DNA from: Streptococcus pasteurianus
GTDB lineage: Bacteria; Bacillota; Bacilli; Lactobacillales; Streptococcaceae
Length of the DNA: 64,000 nt
Reading direction: 5' to 3'
Assembly: GCF_004843545.1 (NCBI RefSeq)
Contig: NZ_CP039457.1
Location: 1,578,501 to 1,642,500 of the forward strand
The position numbers and the translations under genes are program-made. Below are positions 20,821-28,864 of the stretch, piece by piece (the first letter of the stretch is position 1; every line of letters begins with the position of its first letter). The notes beneath the pieces were generated by a model. The model had not been told where the DNA came from, did not search any database, and was given only the letters and a program-made list of their open reading frames with translations.

Positions 20821-21630
20821 ATGTCATTTTTCTTATTAATACTAACTTTTACTATTACTTATCTCATTCCAATTATTCAAACTATTCTTCAAATATGGGA
20901 ATTTATCACTAATAAAAAGGAATCTAGTATTACTGTTAATGGAAATATTTATGAAACAACTATAAACTATGAAGTTCAGGAAGTTAATTCTTCTAGATTA
21001 TCTGAAAATATTGAATATATCAGAAAAAAACTATTTTCTTTTTATCCAAAAATGATATTATTACTTTTTATTTTCAATTTTATATCTAATTGGATTAATC
21101 TTCCAAGCGATTCTATTCTCAAAGGAAACACTAATAATTTCAGCTTATTTACCAATGGATTAACCCCAATTTTTGAAGCAATTATCCAAATGTTTGCCAA
21201 TGCTTTCATAGCTACAATATTACCTACTGTTTCGCTAACTGTCTCATTTTTAAGCGTATTACTTCTTAAAAAAATTCTCCATTTTAAATTCGCTAACCTT
21301 TTTACAATAGCATATTATATACTAACCATTTTCTGTTATTTACAACTCTATCAAAACCTTAAAGATTTTGATTTAACTAGCATTTCTATAATCATTAATG
21401 TCTTAAACGTGACTATTGACTACAGTCCATTAGTTACTCTATTTGCTTTTATCACAATGTTTATCTTTACTGCAGTATCTCAAACACTAATTAATATTAT
21501 ATTTGAAACAAAAGAAACTAAAAAAGACTTTAAATTATTAGAAAACCTACTACCTAGATTTAGATTTTATATCTTTTTAGTAGCAATCCCTATCGTATTA
21601 TCGTTCATCATCAATTACTATAAAAACTAA
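20821..21630 (+). CDS. Polytopic membrane protein, unknown function, opposite to the transfer operon
   Basis: A 269-residue, very hydrophobic protein with about six membrane segments and a short soluble loop (residues ~30-70). It follows AGGAGC at a good distance. It is the only plus-strand gene inside the leftward transfer module, is very AT-rich, and converges with two small membrane-protein genes at 21598-22040. I recognise no family. Its position as an insertion between transfer genes fits a cargo gene such as phage exclusion or entry exclusion, but this is inference. Confidence 0.7.
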   Translation: MSFFLLILTFTITYLIPIIQTILQIWEFITNKKESSITVNGNIYETTINYEVQEVNSSRLSENIEYIRKKLFSFYPKMILLLFIFNFISNWINLPSDSILKGNTNNFSLFTNGLTPIFEAIIQMFANAFIATILPTVSLTVSFLSVLLLKKILHFKFANLFTIAYYILTIFCYLQLYQNLKDFDLTSISIIINVLNVTIDYSPLVTLFAFITMFIFTAVSQTLINIIFETKETKKDFKLLENLLPRFRFYIFLVAIPIVLSFIINYYKN

Positions 21631-21822
21631 TAATAAATTATTTAATACCAATAAAATCAATCTAAAAATAAAAGGACTAAAAACCTCTTTTTGAAAATAA
21701 TCATTGATAATTATTGACAAAATAAAACTAACAATAAATACTCCAAGATAAAATTTTCGATTTTCATTAAGAACTTTAAAAAATTTCTTCATAGCAAACA
21801 CCATTTCATTAATAAATAGCAA
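21598..21822 (-). CDS. Small two-helix membrane protein, unknown
   Basis: Up to 74 residues; a start at the internal MKKFFKV is equally likely (21792), giving ~64. Two hydrophobic segments. Its 3' end overlaps the convergent membrane-protein gene by 33 bases and its 5' end overlaps the next small gene by 34. No family recognised. Confidence 0.45.
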   Translation of the reverse strand: MLFINEMVFAMKKFFKVLNENRKFYLGVFIVSFILSIIINDYFQKEVFSPFIFRLILLVLNNLLLVFIVIDDER

Positions 21823-22040
21823 AAATAAAGTTCTGTCATCACATGGATTGTGTTAGCCAAACAAAAATCTGTATAAAATTTTGTTCTGATGGATTCATAT
21901 TGAAATAGTTTTAATACGTTAAAATAAGGCTGATATGTTCCTTCTTCAACTTCATGTCGTCTCGAATAAATATCAATAATACTTCCAGCACTCCAACAAT
22001 ATAAAATAAAGGCAATCAATATGTATAATGCTTGTTTCAT
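21789..22040 (-). CDS. Small membrane protein, unknown
   Basis: An 83-residue protein with an N-terminal hydrophobic segment (MKQALYILIAFILYCW) that may be an uncleaved signal anchor and another near the C-terminus. I chose ATG 22040 because GGAGG lies six bases upstream. It lies directly downstream of the YefM/YoeB terminator. No function known. Confidence 0.5.
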   Translation of the reverse strand: MKQALYILIAFILYCWSAGSIIDIYSRRHEVEEGTYQPYFNVLKLFQYESIRTKFYTDFCLANTIHVMTELYFCYLLMKWCLL

Positions 22041-22068
22041 TTTTCCTCCACTTTTTATCAAACTAAAA

Positions 22069-22090
22069 AAGGTAGTCAAACGACTACCTT
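22069..22090 (-). terminator. Terminator of the yefM-yoeB operon
   Basis: AAGGTAGTC (22069-22077) pairs with GACTACCTT (22082-22090), with TTTTTTAGTTT after the stem on the minus strand. Confidence 0.85.
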
Positions 22091-22362
22091 AATCCTTTTT
22101 CATAGTGTGTCCACATACTTAATATTTTAATAACCTTTTCATCTTCCAAAACCTGATAAACCAATCTATGTTTGATATTAATTCGACGTGAATAAAGACC
22201 AAATAAATCACCTTGTAACTTTTCATAAGTTGGTGGTGTTTGATAAGGATTTTCTTTAATTAACTCAATCAAATTTTTAGCTTTTTTATCTAATTTAGAA
22301 GCTTTCAAATGTTTAATCTGGGACACAGCTGTTTTAGAATAAACAATTTGATAAGTCACCAA
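22084..22362 (-). CDS. yoeB: YoeB-family mRNA interferase toxin
   Basis: A 92-residue RelE-superfamily toxin (Txe/YoeB) that cuts mRNA on the ribosome. The C-terminal core LFGLYSRRINIKHRLVYQVL and the final WTHYEKG match the family; the usual last residues HYH are here HYEKGLR, so the catalytic His-Tyr pair seems present. It overlaps the antitoxin gene by seven bases, typical of translational coupling. The terminator follows at once. Confidence 0.88.
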   Translation of the reverse strand: MVTYQIVYSKTAVSQIKHLKASKLDKKAKNLIELIKENPYQTPPTYEKLQGDLFGLYSRRINIKHRLVYQVLEDEKVIKILSMWTHYEKGLR

Positions 22363-22604
22363 TCTACCTCATCTTCTGAAACAAACTCACTTAAAGGTGC
22401 GTTCATATCTTTTTTAAGTTGCTCTTTAAGTTCAGGAACTGAATATAAGTACAATGTTTCAACCATTCCATTATACTCATCCTCACTTAAAACAACAGCA
22501 TTACCATTTTTAGTAGACACATTAACAGGTTCGTTAAACTTAATGGTTTGTTCTAGCAAATTGTAAATATCTTTTCTGAAATTTGTAACAGTTGTATTTA
22601 ACAT
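22356..22604 (-). CDS. yefM: YefM-family antitoxin
   Basis: An 82-residue Phd/YefM antitoxin. The N-terminal half is the DNA-binding fold (INxxREN-like TNFRKDIYNLLEQ), and the acidic C-terminal tail neutralises YoeB. It is the first gene of the pair and should repress it through the palindromic operator over its promoter. Confidence 0.88.
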   Translation of the reverse strand: MLNTTVTNFRKDIYNLLEQTIKFNEPVNVSTKNGNAVVLSEDEYNGMVETLYLYSVPELKEQLKKDMNAPLSEFVSEDEVDW

Positions 22605-22620
22605 ATTATCACCTCTTTAT

Positions 22621-22655
22621 ACGTACATTATAGCGTACGCTTTTAGAAAAATCAA
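22621..22655 (-). promoter_or_regulatory. yefM-yoeB promoter with palindromic operator
   Basis: Minus strand TTGATT (22650-22655), 17-base spacer, TATAAT (22627-22632). The -10 box lies in the centre of a GTAC..GTAC palindrome (about 22622-22639), the usual layout for YefM autoregulation. Confidence 0.8.
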
Positions 22656-22673
22656 GCAATAACAACTATTGTT

Positions 22674-23042
22674 TTACCCAAATTCTTCTAGATAATCCTC
22701 AACTTTAATCATTAGACCATTAACAATCGCATCTATGTCATGAGAAGTTAAAAACAAATCATCTGATACTGTTTTGTACTCTACTTTGACATGCTTAAAT
22801 GTAGAATCGTAATAATCATAGCTGATATAAAACTGATTGACACCAAATCCTGCGTATCCTAAACGGAAAGCTGTAACAAAATGACCACCCAAACGGTTAA
22901 TAATACGATTTAATAGACCATTTGCTCCACCTTGATAATAGTTCGGGATACGCTCTAAAAGTCTTTGTTTAACAATGTCACCAACCTTTTCCACTTCTTG
23001 TCTAGAAGCTTGATGATTTAATTTTTCACGAATTTCCTCCAT
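22674..23042 (-). CDS. Hypothetical ICE protein (122 aa)
   Basis: A soluble 122-residue protein, no signal or membrane segment. It has a helical N-terminus, then an aromatic stretch (GYAGFGVNQFYISYDYYDS) and an acidic C-terminus. It overlaps the next upstream gene by one base, so it is in one operon with the ArdA-like gene. No family recognised; a role in protecting incoming DNA is guilt by association only. Confidence 0.6.
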   Translation of the reverse strand: MEEIREKLNHQASRQEVEKVGDIVKQRLLERIPNYYQGGANGLLNRIINRLGGHFVTAFRLGYAGFGVNQFYISYDYYDSTFKHVKVEYKTVSDDLFLTSHDIDAIVNGLMIKVEDYLEEFG

Positions 23043-23257
23043 TAATAATATCCCTCCGCTATTTGATTTAAAGCTTCTAGCTCTTCAACAGTATAATAAC
23101 CTGTTCCAAATCTAGAAGTTCCCTCAACTTCCACAACCTCAACGGTATTATTGAGATTACCTGAACAACCAATTGCCATCAATTTTCCAAAATACAATGG
23201 AAAAACAAACCATTGGCGCTGACCTGTATCTGGATTTCTAATCAATGCTCTAATCAT
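23042..23257 (-). CDS. Hypothetical ICE protein (71 aa)
   Basis: Short soluble protein; I chose the ATG at 23257 since GAGG lies eight bases upstream. That start falls inside the window between two genes, just after the ArdA-like stop. Sequence such as DTGQRQWFVFPLYFGKL recalls the beta-rich start of ArdA-type proteins, so it might be a partial antirestriction-like domain. Unproven. Confidence 0.55.
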   Translation of the reverse strand: MIRALIRNPDTGQRQWFVFPLYFGKLMAIGCSGNLNNTVEVVEVEGTSRFGTGYYTVEELEALNQIAEGYY

Positions 23258-23267
23258 ACCAACTACC

Positions 23268-23750
23268 TCAATGAACATCTAGGAAACCATCAGCTACAAA
23301 GCCACCAGAACTTTCAATAGCAATATCTCGTCCATACGCTTCGTAATCAAAGTACGTCTCCAATTGGTCTCTCGGAATATTCTGAATACCTAGTTCATCA
23401 ACCCAATATTCACCAAGCTCTCTATCTGTATTGACATCATAAATCAAAGTCATATCATCAAAGTCATCTACATAGAACAAAAAGCCTCTAACATCATAAC
23501 CAAAGAACTCATGGCACGCATAAACCAAATGTTCATCAACATCTTCAACTAATTCTGAAAATTTAAGAACATGTTCAAGCAAATCATACTCATCAATAAA
23601 ATCAACATTAGAATCAACAATCACTAAATTATCGTAATCATCTGTTTCATCTAATCCAAAGCGTGCTTTAATACTCTCTAAGCTAGTTGGAAGTGCTACT
23701 TCTTTTTCTTGACCGTTTAACGTATTTCTCAAACGAATTGTAATATCCAT
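23268..23750 (-). CDS. ardA: ArdA-like antirestriction protein
   Basis: A 160-residue, strongly acidic protein. The C-terminal YFDYEAYGRDIAIESSGGF closely follows the conserved end of Tn916 Orf18/ArdA (YIDYQAYGRDL...). ArdA mimics bent B-DNA and blocks type I restriction and modification enzymes when the element enters a new cell. A hairpin terminator lies just upstream of its ribosome site at 23771-23797. It heads a three-gene run with the two hypothetical genes downstream. Confidence 0.8.
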   Translation of the reverse strand: MDITIRLRNTLNGQEKEVALPTSLESIKARFGLDETDDYDNLVIVDSNVDFIDEYDLLEHVLKFSELVEDVDEHLVYACHEFFGYDVRGFLFYVDDFDDMTLIYDVNTDRELGEYWVDELGIQNIPRDQLETYFDYEAYGRDIAIESSGGFVADGFLDVH

Positions 23751-23770
23751 AATATTTCCTCCAAAACAAA

Positions 23771-23797
23771 AAGGCGATTAGACTAACTAACCGCCTT
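23771..23797 (-). terminator. Terminator-like hairpin before ardA
   Basis: AAGGCG (23771-23776) pairs with CGCCTT (23792-23797) plus TTAG/CTAA inside; TTTTTGTTTT follows on the minus strand, then GGAGG for ardA. Confidence 0.8.
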
Positions 23798-23801
23798 ACT
23801 C

Positions 23802-24074
23802 TTAATTTGAAACTTCAGCTAAGCTATGACCAATTGCTGACATTACACGGTGTGCTTGACGGATAACCTGTATTTCTTGATAATAATAAGATTTAACATT
23901 CTTACGCATAGTCTCAAGAACTTCTTCAGGTAATGAATAATCTTCTTTTTTCAAAAGAGCATTCAACTCGCCTACCGCTTCCCATGCTTCATCATACTTA
24001 TAAGCTAACAACAATTCTGACACTTGATTAGCAACAGCTAATAATTTTTTATCATTTTGATTCATCTCTGCCAT
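23802..24074 (-). CDS. Hypothetical helical ICE protein (90 aa)
   Basis: A soluble, mainly helical protein (MAEMNQNDKKLLAVANQ...). I chose the ATG at 24074 after GGGAGGG; the longer frame upstream runs through a terminator hairpin and a small gene. No family recognised. It is bracketed by hairpins on both sides. Confidence 0.6.
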   Translation of the reverse strand: MAEMNQNDKKLLAVANQVSELLLAYKYDEAWEAVGELNALLKKEDYSLPEEVLETMRKNVKSYYYQEIQVIRQAHRVMSAIGHSLAEVSN

Positions 24075-24107
24075 TTTAATTCCCTCCCATTTTACAGCAA
24101 CAAAAAA

Positions 24108-24128
24108 CAACCTACAAAAAGTAAGTTG
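24108..24128 (-). terminator. Terminator-like hairpin in the transfer region
   Basis: CAACTTAC/GTAGGTTG stem (24108-24115 with 24121-24128, one mismatch) followed by TTTTTTG on the minus strand, overlapping the stop of the small frame at 24112. Confidence 0.65.
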
Positions 24129-24267
24129 GTGGCAAGCGTATCCGTTTAGCTCTTCCAAATTGATAAGTTTTTCGACTAAAAATCAGTTGCTTTTGAAAGG
24201 CTTGACGTCTTAATCGTAAAAAATTTGCAAGAGCTATCCAAAAATAATCTTTCAATAAAATACTCAT
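24112..24267 (-). CDS. Small basic protein, 51 aa, unknown
   Basis: Starts MSILLKDYFWIALANFLRLR after a good ribosome site (AAAGGAGTATA). The first half is amphipathic to hydrophobic and the second half strongly basic (RKTYQFGRAKRIRLPP). Frame, ribosome site and its own terminator support a real gene. Function unknown; it might be membrane- or nucleic-acid-associated. Confidence 0.5.
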   Translation of the reverse strand: MSILLKDYFWIALANFLRLRRQAFQKQLIFSRKTYQFGRAKRIRLPPTYFL

Positions 24268-24352
24268 TATACTCCTTTTCTTTTTTACTAAACCAAAACT
24301 TCAAACAGCCAACCTTTGAATGTCATCTTTTCTTGTTCGTTATTAGTATTTT

Positions 24353-24751
24353 TCATTCTCTAAACACTTCTTTCATACGATTTAAATGTTTTGTTAAATG
24401 ATTATCCTGAATTAGCTCATATAAAATTTCACGTCGTTTATCTTCTTCCTGTAATAAAATACCAAACACTAAAAGCTTTCTCTTTCTAGTCACTAACTGT
24501 TCAAGCTCACTATGATATTCTTTTTGAAGATACGTAGCATTCATTCCTGAATAATCATTAATTGTTTTTCTAGCATTATTTATCAATTCATTAACTTCCT
24601 CACGATAGCTTGAAAAACGGTCTGTTTCGATTTCAGGATAATAAAAGTACCTATCAGGTAACATCATCACCACATACTCAATTAATTTTTTATCAGGTAT
24701 TCGAACAACCAAAAAATCAAGTAATTCTGTATTAAAAGAATTTACTGTCAT
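24353..24751 (-). CDS. Hypothetical ICE protein (132 aa)
   Basis: Soluble helical protein rich in Arg, Glu and Tyr, located directly downstream of the relaxase gene (22 bases). The start at ATG 24751 follows AGGTG. No motif recognised. Its place suggests an accessory of DNA processing, as an inference. Confidence 0.6.
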   Translation of the reverse strand: MTVNSFNTELLDFLVVRIPDKKLIEYVVMMLPDRYFYYPEIETDRFSSYREEVNELINNARKTINDYSGMNATYLQKEYHSELEQLVTRKRKLLVFGILLQEEDKRREILYELIQDNHLTKHLNRMKEVFRE

Positions 24752-24773
24752 CACCTATCTCCTTATAAAGTAT

Positions 24774-26024
24774 TCAAACACAGTCATCATACTCACCTTG
24801 ATTTAAACGAACAAACGCTTCAACAGCAACCAACGTCCTTTTAGCTTCATCTGTTAACTCACCTGAATTTAAAACATAATCCAAATTATCCTCGCCGACG
24901 ATTTTATCAAACTCCCTTACCAAAGCTAAACTATTAGATACTTGATAGCGAAGCCATGCAATTGTTCGTCTAATATCATAGGGCTCAGGGTCAATTGAAA
25001 TAACAACACCCTCTGAACCACCAAATAATCGTTGCCATTTACTATCAACCAGATAAGCGCCATAATCATTCGTGCCATCATAAACAGTAATACGACTATT
25101 AATTAAGCCACGCCCTAAAATTGCTAAGTCAACACCATTAATATATTCGTTGACAATGCTATCAGCTTTCTTTTGAGCTAAACGAATTTCATAACGATTC
25201 CAAATATTAAAGACTTCCAAAGCTTCATTAACTGTAATGCGTTCTTGTTTTGCTAATTCATAGCGCTTTTCATAAAAGTTGAAATACATCTCTGACTGAC
25301 GAGAACCAAAGTAAATCGATATACCTTGTCTTTCTTCCTCGTTATCATTGTTAGATGAACCAAGTGAACCACCACCAATGTAGTTCCACTTTCGGAGTTT
25401 ATCAAAGTACAATTCCTTTTTATAATACTTACTAATCAAATCTTCCAATTGGAACTGTTCATTTTCACGACCAACACCGAGATACAATTCATCAATAGCT
25501 ATATCCAATCGTGTTACTTTCATACTATCACCAAATGCTGACCGCATATTAGCTAGTAAATCTCGCCATGTTAAGCCATAGTGCTCAAGCATAACTTCCA
25601 TTTGGCGACAGCCACTACCTGATAATTGAATGGTTATTTGATAATTATTAGTCTCAAATTTATCATGATAATCAAATATCCAAACATCACCACGTTTCCA
25701 AAGGTGAGTGTACATCATCAATTTTGTTTCATACGAGCCAAACTCACGAAATGGAATTAACAAATATTCCCTTGTAAATTTTTCCAAATCACGAACACTT
25801 TTAAAAGTGATTCGTAAGTAGTCAATCATGTAACGCAACCTATCCTTATCACAATCAAAATAACCAAAAGCACTTTTGATTTTATGAAACGTCTCAACAC
25901 TTAATGTCTTTTTTCCTAATTCATATCTAGAAATTAACGATTGAGAGATACCAACCGTTTTAGCAAAATCAGACTGATTAAGCCCTGTTTTCTTCCGAAA
26001 TCGTTGCAAGTAGTAAGCTTCCAT
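24774..26024 (-). CDS. mobT: MobT relaxase of the ICE (HTH plus Rep_trans domain)
   Basis: A 416-residue protein with an N-terminal XRE helix-turn-helix (GLNQSDFAKTVGISQSLISR, residues ~13-33) and a Rep_trans domain (YLRITFKSVRD, then RLDIAIDELYLG and YFNFYEKR). This is the Tn916 Orf20/ICESt3 OrfJ type. It nicks oriT, stays on the 5' end and is presumed to start rolling-circle replication of the excised circle. The oriT at 26151-26178 lies just upstream and TcpA beyond it. Confidence 0.9.
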   Translation of the reverse strand: MEAYYLQRFRKKTGLNQSDFAKTVGISQSLISRYELGKKTLSVETFHKIKSAFGYFDCDKDRLRYMIDYLRITFKSVRDLEKFTREYLLIPFREFGSYETKLMMYTHLWKRGDVWIFDYHDKFETNNYQITIQLSGSGCRQMEVMLEHYGLTWRDLLANMRSAFGDSMKVTRLDIAIDELYLGVGRENEQFQLEDLISKYYKKELYFDKLRKWNYIGGGSLGSSNNDNEEERQGISIYFGSRQSEMYFNFYEKRYELAKQERITVNEALEVFNIWNRYEIRLAQKKADSIVNEYINGVDLAILGRGLINSRITVYDGTNDYGAYLVDSKWQRLFGGSEGVVISIDPEPYDIRRTIAWLRYQVSNSLALVREFDKIVGEDNLDYVLNSGELTDEAKRTLVAVEAFVRLNQGEYDDCV

Positions 26025-26099
26025 CTACTTTAACCACCCCCTAAAAATTTTAGAACCAAAAAACAGTGATTTTAGAACCACTTATCAAATCTCGCAAAC

Positions 26100-26180
26100 C
26101 CTTGATACATATAAGTTTTGGGCGTTGCCAGTTGCCATTTTCGCAAATCTCTACCCCCCTATTAGAAATACGGGGGTTAA
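26100..26180. other. oriT: oriT of the ICE
   Basis: Between the relaxase and coupling-protein genes, ACCCCC (26153-26158) pairs with GGGGGT (26172-26177) around CTATTAGAAATAC. The core and the preceding TTTTCGCAAATCTC resemble oriT of Tn916/ICESt3-type elements. The nick is expected near the C-run by analogy. Confidence 0.8.
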
Positions 26181-26283
26181 TTTCTTTTTCCAAGAAGCGA
26201 TAACCGCTTGATAACCGCCGATAACCGCATGGGCATTCGCCCATGCTATCGGCTATCAAGCTATCGCTTCTTGGAAAAAGAAA
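26181..26283. repeat. 103-nt near-perfect hairpin with three regular ACC bulges, next to oriT
   Basis: The arms 26181-26234 and 26239-26283 are complementary with a 4-base loop (ATTC). The left arm has three extra ACC trinucleotides, each between GATA and GC, at nearly even spacing; otherwise pairing is complete. It starts three bases after the oriT core. Such a structure would form readily in single-stranded DNA, so a single-strand origin, a second relaxase site or a conversion primer site are candidates. Confidence 0.9.
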
Positions 26284-26297
26284 AGGGTAAACCTACC

Positions 26298-28007
26298 CTA
26301 ATCTTCACTTTCTTTGGTAAAATACTGCTCCACAGCATTAGACCACGTTAAATCATTTGTTGCTTTAAAGTCAAAGAGCTCTTTCACTAAAGCCACTTCC
26401 GAACTAGTTAATACCTGTTTATCAGTATCATCATGCTCAAAAGTTGTATAACCGTCATCTTCAATCATTTTCACAACCTTAAAAACTTGTGGACGAGAAG
26501 CACCAATACTATCAGCAACTTCTTTTAAGCTATATTTAGTCTCTTCTGTTTGAACTTTGTTAGCCGATATCTGATTAGCCTGATTAGTCGCTTCTGTGGC
26601 AACCGCCAAAAGTTCTTTATCGTTAACAATATCAACAGAAATTTCTGGATTTTCATCAGGGTCAAAACGATTTTCATGACGCTCTAATTTAATAAACTCA
26701 TCATAAAACTCAAATCCTTTAGGCATATTCGGTGAGAAAAACTCACGAGCCACATCACCCATAACAGCACCATATCCACGACCATAGACACGACGACCAG
26801 AAATATATTTAAGATATTTAAAATCTTTGTTACGATTAACTTCACCATACATAATGTCATAGCCTCCGTCATCAAGACGCCCAACATTCAAACGCATATT
26901 AATATTTGCTTGCAATTTAGAACCCAAATCTTCACGACTTGGTTTTTGCATAGCAGAAATATCAAAAACACCCGCTTGACGACCTAAAAACAAAATGTTT
27001 CCAAGTGATTTATCTAATCGTTCACGTTGTTTATAATCTAACATTGCCATTAAAGCGTTAAGCTCATCACAACTAATAAAATACGGCTCTAAGCCATATT
27101 CATAATATTTTTTTAAACTCTTATGTTTCAATCGAACACGTTCATCATTCATGAATTTATAACGTGCCATCATGATTACTTCTGCTTTCTCAAAACGTTG
27201 TATAATATCTTCAACATCAAAAGCAACACGACCTTTAAAAGCTGGCATATCAGCTATCGCTACAAAATCAGCCTGCTTAGGGTCACAAATATCAACCACA
27301 CCAATTTTAGCTAAAGCTAAAACTAATGTTTGCAAAAGAACCGTTTTACCACCACCAGTACCACCTGCAACAAGCAAATGTGGGTCTGAATCAAAATCCC
27401 AATAAAAATTTTTCATCAGCAACAAGCCTTTTCCTTTTTCGTACGTTACATCTGTAACATTAATACGATTAAGAAAAGCTTGATAAGCCATAGTATACGT
27501 CTTATATTTAACGTCATCTACTGTTTCCATAAAATCCATAAACAACGTTTTTTCAAGCTCACCACCCATTTTTGAAAACTTATCTTGAAATTTGTTCCCA
27601 GCCATCTCAAACGAAATATCCAAATCATATTTACGCTGTTTCACATAAATTTTTGGATATCTAATTTTAGACTTTACATTTTGACCTGACCGCTTTTTCT
27701 CATAATAAAAACCATGTTCAAAAAAATATTTTGATAAAATACCTAAACGGTCAACTTTCTTACCAAAAGGCGTTTGTTCTCTAAAAAACCATGAAAACCA
27801 AATACCTAAAACAATTGCCAAAACACTTAAAACAGCTAAAATCACAATTGTTTTAACATCTACTGCTTTTAAAGCGTCAATATTAACATAACCAAAAGCA
27901 ATTGATGGTAACAACAACACAAAAGAAAAAACGAAAGCTAAAGTCACATTTAGCTTTCGCATGTACGGACGAATTCGTCGCCCTCTATATTCAGGCAATA
28001 ATCGCAT
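26298..28007 (-). CDS. tcpA: TcpA coupling protein (FtsK/HerA ATPase)
   Basis: A 569-residue type IV coupling protein that recruits the relaxase-DNA complex to the channel. Two membrane helices lie at about residues 22-75. The ATPase has Walker A GGTGGGKTVLLQ near residue 217 and Walker B YFISCDELNALM near 312. The C-terminal ~90 residues resemble a helix-turn-helix (SLKEVADSIGASRPQVFKVV) that could touch DNA. It corresponds to Tn916 Orf21 and ICEBs1 ConQ. It ends only 14 bases from the hairpin. Confidence 0.92.
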   Translation of the reverse strand: MRLLPEYRGRRIRPYMRKLNVTLAFVFSFVLLLPSIAFGYVNIDALKAVDVKTIVILAVLSVLAIVLGIWFSWFFREQTPFGKKVDRLGILSKYFFEHGFYYEKKRSGQNVKSKIRYPKIYVKQRKYDLDISFEMAGNKFQDKFSKMGGELEKTLFMDFMETVDDVKYKTYTMAYQAFLNRINVTDVTYEKGKGLLLMKNFYWDFDSDPHLLVAGGTGGGKTVLLQTLVLALAKIGVVDICDPKQADFVAIADMPAFKGRVAFDVEDIIQRFEKAEVIMMARYKFMNDERVRLKHKSLKKYYEYGLEPYFISCDELNALMAMLDYKQRERLDKSLGNILFLGRQAGVFDISAMQKPSREDLGSKLQANINMRLNVGRLDDGGYDIMYGEVNRNKDFKYLKYISGRRVYGRGYGAVMGDVAREFFSPNMPKGFEFYDEFIKLERHENRFDPDENPEISVDIVNDKELLAVATEATNQANQISANKVQTEETKYSLKEVADSIGASRPQVFKVVKMIEDDGYTTFEHDDTDKQVLTSSEVALVKELFDFKATNDLTWSNAVEQYFTKESED

Positions 28008-28017
28008 AGATTACCCC

Positions 28018-28485
28018 CTATTTTTTATCTTGCTCCTGTGATTTTGGTTGAGATTGATTAGGTGTTTGACCTACTTTTTTAACATTAGAAGCTAAAAGTT
28101 TAATACGGTCAGAACGTTTACCAATTGACACATAGGCAAAAGTCAAATCATCAAATTCAATAACATCACGATACTTAATACCAAGTTCCGCAAAACGAAC
28201 CTCGGTCATATCTGATACTGTCACATTAACTGACTTTTTCAAAACAGAGGATGATACAGAAAGCACCAAACCACGTGTTTCACCCGTAGGAATTTGTGGA
28301 TATGTTCCATCTTGACGGCGTGGTTGAGATGTATCGTCTGTATAAACCAAATCCTCTTCAACAACTGCAATTAACTTCAAATCACCCAAAATTTCTTTAG
28401 CTGAAACAAGTCCATCATTTAAAATACGATATTCTTTATCTGCAACCTGTAACTTCTCACCAAAATTCAAACCAACTTTTGCCAT
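28018..28485 (-). CDS. Tn916 Orf22/Orf23-like protein (DUF961-like)
   Basis: A 155-residue soluble beta-rich protein with a low-complexity Gln/Lys/Ser tail. The block TEVRFAELGIKYRDVIEF and position just upstream of tcpA fit the DUF961/YdcP proteins that begin the transfer genes in Tn916 and ICEBs1. Their function is unknown. The family assignment is moderate. Confidence 0.6.
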   Translation of the reverse strand: MAKVGLNFGEKLQVADKEYRILNDGLVSAKEILGDLKLIAVVEEDLVYTDDTSQPRRQDGTYPQIPTGETRGLVLSVSSSVLKKSVNVTVSDMTEVRFAELGIKYRDVIEFDDLTFAYVSIGKRSDRIKLLASNVKKVGQTPNQSQPKSQEQDKK

Positions 28486-28796
28486 TATTTATTACCTCCT
28501 ACACGTTTAAAACCTTTTGCCAATACATTCATAGCTGGTGCTACATCTTGACCATTCCAAGCTGTATCTTCTAAGAAGAAACAATCACCATCAATTTCAA
28601 GCTCATCATCAAATTGAAACGTTTGAGAAAGAGCAGGTGTAATAATATGAAAGACACCATGTTTTTCATTATTTACAATATGACGTTGATAATTTCCAGC
28701 TTCCCCATTCACACGACGTAGCGCTTGACCTAATTGTTCGTAAAAGAACTTACCAACAAAATCTTTTTTCAATTTCAAGTTATCAATAATTTCCAT
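28485..28796 (-). CDS. Small ICE protein upstream of the DUF961-like gene
   Basis: A 103-residue protein overlapping the next gene by one base. Sequence includes FQFDDELEIDGDCFFLEDTAW. It holds the place of Tn916 Orf23/ICESt3 OrfL-type genes. No function known, but coupling to tcpA expression is clear from spacing. Confidence 0.6.
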   Translation of the reverse strand: MEIIDNLKLKKDFVGKFFYEQLGQALRRVNGEAGNYQRHIVNNEKHGVFHIITPALSQTFQFDDELEIDGDCFFLEDTAWNGQDVAPAMNVLAKGFKRVGGNK

Positions 28797-28864
28797 TTAA
28801 ATTTTCCTCACTTTATTTTTTACACAATAAAAAGGCAGTTTTAAGACATGCCAAGGTCACATCA

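Noticed and set aside
26050..26259. Minus-strand open frame over the oriT region
   Set aside because: It lies in the hairpin arm and oriT, has no ribosome site and no protein-like pattern.
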